Made by a program: the position numbers and the translations under genes. Source: Cacajao melanocephalus (taxonomy: Eukaryota; Chordata; Mammalia; Primates; Pitheciidae). From it: a DNA stretch of 64,000 nt. Shown here one piece after another: positions 51,640 through 64,000 of this stretch. Numbering within the stretch: the stretch's first letter is position 1; each line of letters starts with the position of its first letter. The DNA lies in NCBI GenBank assembly GCA_963573385.1, contig CAUYLG010013832.1:23216-87215 (forward strand), in the 5' to 3' direction. Below the pieces are notes generated by a model, which saw only the letters and a program-made list of their open reading frames with translations, made no database searches and had not been told where the DNA came from.

Positions 51640-53715
51640 GCCAGCTCCTGCTATCCTTCACTACTGCCCTAAATGCCTTTTTCTTCTATATACTCCCAAA
51701 TCCCCATACTCTTTGGTTTCTCTACTGAACCTCCCTCAACCCCACTCCAACACAGTTTCCCCTCACTTCCAATCTTTCCCACTGTTCTCTGGAGTCACTC
51801 TCTCCTTATAAACTCCCCTGCAGCCCCACTCTCTTCACCGAATATTGTTCCCATTTACTGGACTTCAAGAAAACTCAGGTGAGAACGCTTCTTTCCCTGC
51901 ACAAAAGACTGCACATGTGCACATACTCCCATACTACACAGACTTGTGCAAAGGGTCAGAGGATATTCTCCCAGGTCCTCACTTCTGCACCATTGCTTCT
52001 TCCCATCCCGTATAAAAATCTCTCATTACTAAAATGTATGGATCCAACTATTTTAACTTTTTTATCATTTGTGTCCATGGTATATGTCACGGATTCCCCA
52101 GTCTTGGGTACCAAGCAACCTGTTTCCTTCTACCTCATGTCCCACCATCATCCTGGATGACTTCAGTGTTCTAGATGAAAGCCCACCCACCCAATACCCT
52201 TGCCGTAATTACTTACATCTTTTTACCTCAACTCAGTTTTGAACATCTGCTTCTAGGGTTACACATCAGGCTATTTCGCAATACAGAATTTTGTGATCGT
52301 AAATTCTCATTTTCCTTTTTCAGAACTTTCTCTAGCCTTACTACTTTATTTCTTGTATTTGTGCAAGATTACCATATCTGCCCCCCACCCCCCGAGCCTA
52401 CTCTGATAGACAGCACTCCCACCACTCTTCATACTTCTTTCCCTAGCCTTTCCAGACCTAAGGCGCATCATCCCCATTCTCACCAGGACCATTAACTCCC
52501 TTAACTACTAGTCCTTCAGCCACACGTGCTTGACAAACCTCCAGCCTAGAACCTGGACTCTCATGACACATCTCTGCCCTTTAACCGTGTCTGTGTGTTA
52601 GATCAGAGAAAACAGTAAATCCACGATATGAGAGCTTGTAGATATTTGTGGTCCACCACCTCAACAGCAGCCTCATTTCCAAAACCTACGGTGGCTATTC
52701 CACTATTCTTGACGCTCTCCTAGATAACTCTCCCACAAACAGGTAACTGTTCTTGCTTCATGGGTTTATAATATCAGACATCCTTTTTCAAGCTCCCACT
52801 GCTATTTCTCTTTACCCATATATGTGTATACCTAACCTCTTTCTAGTTCAGAGGAATTGTTACCCCTCTTCCCAAGAGCTCCCAGGCTTCTGTGTTCCCA
52901 TTCTCCTATCATCCATTATTCTTCCCTATGTATTCAGCCTTGCCCTCTTTGATCTTCAGTCTGTCAGCATATAAACTTGCCAAAGTCTCTTCTATCTTAA
53001 AAGTCTTCCTCAATTCTATCTACCTTTACCACCCTGTGTCTAGGTTCTTGGAAGAGTTATCAGTGTCATCAATGCTCAATTTCTCCTGTTTCATTACAAT
53101 TCACTATTCTGGACCAACTGCAACCTGACCTCAGCCCGCATAGCTCTGCTAAAATTTCTCTTGCTAACATCACCAATAGTCTAATATCCAAATCCAACAT
53201 TCACTTCTCAGTCTCTAGACTTCCCTGTTATATGTGATCCTATCGATCATTCCTCTTTTGAAACTTTTCCTACTTTGCCTCCTTCCATGTCCATTCATTT
53301 TCTTAGCTTCATTCACTTCAAAGTTTCTTCTTCCTGGCTGGGCGTGGTGGCTTATGCCTGTAATCGCAGCACTTTGGGAGGCCATGACAAAAGAATTTCT
53401 GGAGTCCAGGAGTCCAAGACCAGCCTGGGCAACACAGGAAGACCCTGTCTCTACAAAAAAATACAAAAATTATCCAGGTGTGGTAGCACATGCCTGTAAT
53501 CCCAGCTACTTGGGAGCCTGAGGTAGGAGAATCACCTGAGCCTGGGCGACAGAGCAAGACTCTATCTCCCCAAAAAAAAGTTTCCGTTAAAGCTGTTATT
53601 CACCAGAATTCTGTCCTTCTTTCCCTTTTCACTTCATATGCTTTCCCTGAACTATCTTATTTATGCCCATAGCTGCTTCTACCACCCTCACACCAGTGAC
53701 CCCTCACCACTATTT
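51640..53715 (+). mobile_element. Ancient LINE remnant (CR1/L2-like, tentative), split by an Alu
   Basis: The + strand is strikingly rich in C and T and poor in G for about 2 kb. Around 53125-53255, broken + strand reading recalls a CR1/L2-type reverse transcriptase stretch: NITNSLISKSN, then FSVS, and DHSSFETF in place of the usual FDTVDHSLL. All frames are interrupted. The Alu at 53336-53580 lies within it and similar composition resumes after it. The family assignment is uncertain. Confidence 0.4.
53336..53580 (+). mobile_element. Alu SINE with shortened right monomer
   Basis: It starts GGCTGGGCGTGGTGGCTTAT and contains the left monomer and A-rich linker. The right monomer jumps from GAGAATCACCTGAGCCTGGG straight to CGACAGAGCAAGACTC, losing the usual stretch of about 50 bp. 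Confidence 0.95.
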
Positions 53716-53728
53716 TCTCTTGCATGGA

Positions 53729-60909
<7,181 letters not shown>

Positions 60910-60913
60910 TAGG

Positions 60914-61098
60914 ATAGTGGTTATCAAACTTCAGCATGCCTAAAAATCACCTGGACAGCTTGTTAAAACAGATTGCTGGGCTCCATGTAGTGTTTCTTAC
61001 TCCTAGGTGTGGAGTGGGGCTTGAAAATGTCCGTTTCTAACAAGTTTCCAGTTAAGTGATGCTGATGCTGCTGACCTAGAGATTACTTTGAGAACTAG
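60914..61098 (+). mobile_element. MER5A hAT-Charlie DNA transposon
   Basis: It begins TAGTGGTTATCAAACTTCAG and continues AAAATCACCTGGACAGCTTG, AACAGATTGCTGGGCTCCAT and GTGATGCTGATGCTGCTGAC, ending TACTTTGAGAACTAG. The two ends are imperfect inverted repeats. It is nearly full length. Confidence 0.93.
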
Positions 61099-61099
61099 A

Positions 61100-62365
61100 A
61101 CCCATTGGATCCTAAGTTATTCTCAACTTAAAATCTTCTTTAATTAGCTGTCTTCTGTCTATAAAAGTTCCAAGACATCTCTGCTTATTTACTTGCAGTA
61201 CTTATTAAAAGTGTGCTTTATTGAGGTTCACACTCAAGATTCTTAATAGATCTGATATTATGTATCTCATACATATTTCTGTTACTGAATACCTTTGTGT
61301 GACAATTGGTTTACTTGTCTGTCTTCTATTAGTTTATGAACTTGAACATCACTGTCTCTGGCACGCAGCAGTGTTTGGCATATAATTGCCCAGTACAAAG
61401 AAATATGATGCCTGGCTAGCTCAGTTAATAGAAAGAAAAAAAATTAAAAAAAAAAAGAAAGAAAAAGAAAAGAAATGGCAGAAAAGGTGGCAGTGGTGGT
61501 GATCGATAGGGACAGGAGAAGGAAAGGAAGATTGGGAATATAAACAAGGAATCAGAGTAAATAGGATATTGAGGAAAACCTGTCATGCTTATTCCTGTGA
61601 ACTACCCTCCTCTACTCCTTATTTACCCACCTTAGTCAAGTATCTTCTTTCCTTTTCCAGTATCACAAGTTCACCCAACTGAACTTCTGCTATACCATGC
61701 TTTCCACAATCATTTTAAATTCCCAACAAAGAATTACAAAAAAAGGTCATTCATTAATGGTTATGCATTTTTTTACTATCACTGAGCAAATATGGTATCC
61801 CTTCTCTTACATAAACTATAATAGGATATCCAGGTAACTAGTTATTTTTCTCTCTTCCATGAATGTGGCCCCTACAAAAAAAAACACAGCTGGAATATGT
61901 AGGAACATATGGAACTAAACGGTCTTATGCCCCTTATGCTGCCATATGTGGAGGTTAGGGTAGGAGGGACTTTGCAATTCCATTAGCCAAAATTAATTAT
62001 TTATTTCTTATATCCACTCATTTATTTAGCCAAAATAGCATCTGGTCCTGTCCTATCCCTTAGGATAGGACCAAGACAGGTCAAGCCAGAAGGGGCATGT
62101 CAGTTTATAAGACTGGTCTGTTATCTCTAATCAGGATTATCTGGGTTACTTTTCCAAGCTAGAGCCAAGTTGGGGCCATTTAGATGAGAAACCTCCATGC
62201 TGATGCCACCCATTTTCCTCTAAGCTGTCGAGTAATCTCATCAAAATGTTTGCTGCCAAGAGAAACATATTTTCAAGGTCCTAAGGAAAGAATAGAGAGA
62301 CGGCATATTCCCTACCCTTCCCACCCCTACCTCAGGAACCACTATATTTACACTGAACTACTTTA
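61100..62365. other. Intergenic DNA with a possible L2 fragment and an A-rich patch
   Basis: At about 61300-61410 (TTGTCTGTCTTCTATTAGTT, CTGTCTCTGGCACGCAGCAG) there is a weak L2 3'-end resemblance. A-rich simple sequence lies at 61433-61475. No exon was recognised. Confidence 0.45.
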
Positions 62366-62369
62366 AAAA

Positions 62370-62785
62370 GCAACTAACCTAGTATACTTATTTTCTTGCT
62401 ATTCTTCCAATATACCAACTTGTCCCCACCTCAAGGCACTGCCCTTGCTGCTACTGTAACATAGAATTTTCCCCATGATTCAGTCTTGCTTTTTCTTTGC
62501 TCAAAATCATCTCCTCAAATATGCCTTCTAGCAGTGCCATTCTTACCACTATATCCTTGCCCTCATTTCCCTTTACTGCACTTACCACTACTACCAGGAA
62601 ATGTTATATTATACATAAATTTATTTGCTGTATTTTCTGCACCACCTAACTCCCCCACCCACATGCATATTGTAAGCTCTGTGCAGGTAGGACCTTTGCA
62701 TTTCTCATTCACTGCCATATCCCCAAGGCCTAATATAGCGCCTGGTGGTTAATATAGATTTGTTGAATGGTTGAGCAGACTCAGA
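62370..62785 (+). mobile_element. L2 LINE 3' end, old
   Basis: It shows the L2 tail landmarks: CTTTGCTCAAAATCATCTCC, TATTGTAAGCTCTGTGCAGG, CCATATCCCCAAGGCCTAAT, ATAGCGCCTGGTGGTTAATA and TTGTTGAATGGTTGA. It is sense-oriented and non-coding. Confidence 0.85.
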
Positions 62786-62789
62786 CTGA

Positions 62790-63785
62790 CTGCCAAATAA
62801 TGTAACTTTAAAAAAAAGTATACACATCAAAATATTTAAGGAAACAATTATTAATTTAAACATAAAACTGGTATTGTGTACCTTGGTTTCATACACACTC
62901 CTCAAAATGCTTCCTTTGGTGAAAACCTTTTGGGAACTCTTCTGCAAGAATTGTTTTCAGAGCCAGCTTGTGAACTACATGATTGGTCTTTTTACTTCAT
63001 CTTTTTGTTTTACCAGAAGTTTCACACTGTAACAAACCAAACTCAGCACAGAAAACATATGACAATATATTTCAGATTCTCTAAGAAAACATCTCAGATG
63101 TTTAGATGACAAGTGACATCAATGGGCTAAGTATATCACCTTCCATAACTTAAAGGGCTAATACTCATAAACATGAAAGTTCTGGAGTATGAAATTTAAA
63201 ACACAAATTTTGGATATAAATTATCTGAATACAAAGCGTAGGTAATTCTCGTATTTCACTTCCCCTCTTAACTCCAAACATAATGCCACTGTAGGTGGTT
63301 TGCTGCTAGACTACATCCAAGATTGTTCAGCTGAAGACCTGCCCATTCTCCCAGTTACGTGGAATTTTCAACTTACTCATACTCTATCCCACATGGCATT
63401 TGCACTTAGCTTCTCCTACTGATCCAGCCATACATCATCTCCTTCATGAATGTGGGCAGTCTAGAGACTTTCTGTCTTGCAAAGTATTATTTCAAACAAC
63501 TAAAAGGAAAATCTTGGGATGCAGAAGTGGAAAAACAGGAAAAGTGGCAGCAAAACCCTGAGCCTCAGGAATAGTAGCTTATTCAAAAGTATATTTACAT
63601 GTCACAGGGTAAAATAGATCAGCCGAGTCCCTATCTTAGAAAGGAAGCCTACTGCTTCCTCCTAGTAGGCAACAAAGAGAACCCCACCTAGGACTTTAAC
63701 CCATTCTTTTCCCAATGTATTCCAATACTATTAGCCAGGTGAACTAAAAGAGAATGGATGCTGGTAGGCAACTCCATTGATCTCC
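62790..63785. other. Intergenic DNA, nothing recognised
   Basis: No gene or repeat could be assigned. In the human map as I remember it, the next gene downstream of ARHGAP31 is TMEM39A on the opposite strand. I could not identify any of its exons here. Confidence 0.4.
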
Positions 63786-63788
63786 CTT

Positions 63789-63970
63789 CTTTTTTTTTTT
63801 TTTTTATTTATCACATTTTTTTTTTAATTTTTTGAAAGAAAGAAAAAGAGAGGAAAGAAAGTGAGAGTGAAAGAAAGAAAGAAAAAGAATGTATGAAAGA
63901 AAGAAAGAGGAATAAAAAGAGGGAGAGAGAACAGGATTCTTGTTCTACTGCCCAGGCTAGAATGCAGTCT
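63789..63970 (-). mobile_element. Alu fragment with T run and long (GAAA)n tract
   Basis: A T-rich stretch (63789-63830) is followed by about 100 bases of GAAA/GA-rich simple repeat (63832-63930). Then ATTCTTGTTCTACTGCCCAG GCTAGAATGCAGT matches the antisense start of an Alu and stops at about 63969. The simple repeat probably grew from the Alu tail region. Confidence 0.65.
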
Positions 63971-64000
63971 AAAAATGGGTATTAAAAACCTCTATTATGC

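Noticed and set aside
62790..64000. Exons of the next gene downstream (TMEM39A in human, from memory)
   Set aside because: No splice-flanked coding segment could be identified on either strand here.

Overview
The window is nuclear DNA from a simian primate. It carries multi-exon coding sequence with GT-AG introns, dense Alu insertions (+ and - strand), old and younger L1 copies, MaLR and HERV-K-type LTRs, MIR and L2 remnants and hAT DNA transposons. There is no operon structure, no CRISPR array, and I recognised no RNA gene.

Only one gene is supported: the 3' part of ARHGAP31 (CdGAP, a Rac1/Cdc42 GTPase-activating protein) on the + strand. Four exons (34379-34441, 37084-37659, 42327-42607, 44003-46420) join in frame. 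They encode about the last 1,112 residues of a protein of about 1,444 residues. The catalytic RhoGAP domain and the first exons lie upstream of the window. Compared with the human protein as I remember it, the last exon differs at roughly 8% of residues. That suggests a non-human primate, perhaps a New World monkey; this is recall, not an alignment.

Layout: 1-34378 is AT-rich non-coding DNA, presumably the upstream intron. It holds MIR, L1M, a solo MaLR LTR, a 5'-truncated L1, an Alu, and two L1 3' ends in inverted orientation (30803-32010). From about 32.0 kb the base composition rises sharply. 34379-46420 is the ARHGAP31 coding region. Its introns carry Alus, MIRs, a HERV-K-type solo LTR inserted inside a MER20 transposon, and an unusually well preserved 194-bp inverted repeat. 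46421 to about 47.9 or 50.96 kb is the 3' UTR. 51-64 kb is intergenic and dominated by a near full-length antisense L1 with intact 13-bp target-site duplications, invaded and flanked by Alus.

I found no new gene system. The most notable structures are the 194-bp inverted repeat (4 differences between arms), a 78-bp direct duplication with a snap-back hairpin at its junction, the nested LTR/MER20 and L1/Alu insertions, and the composition step at about 32 kb. The long open frames antisense to the ARHGAP31 exons and inside repeats are shadows and are not annotated.
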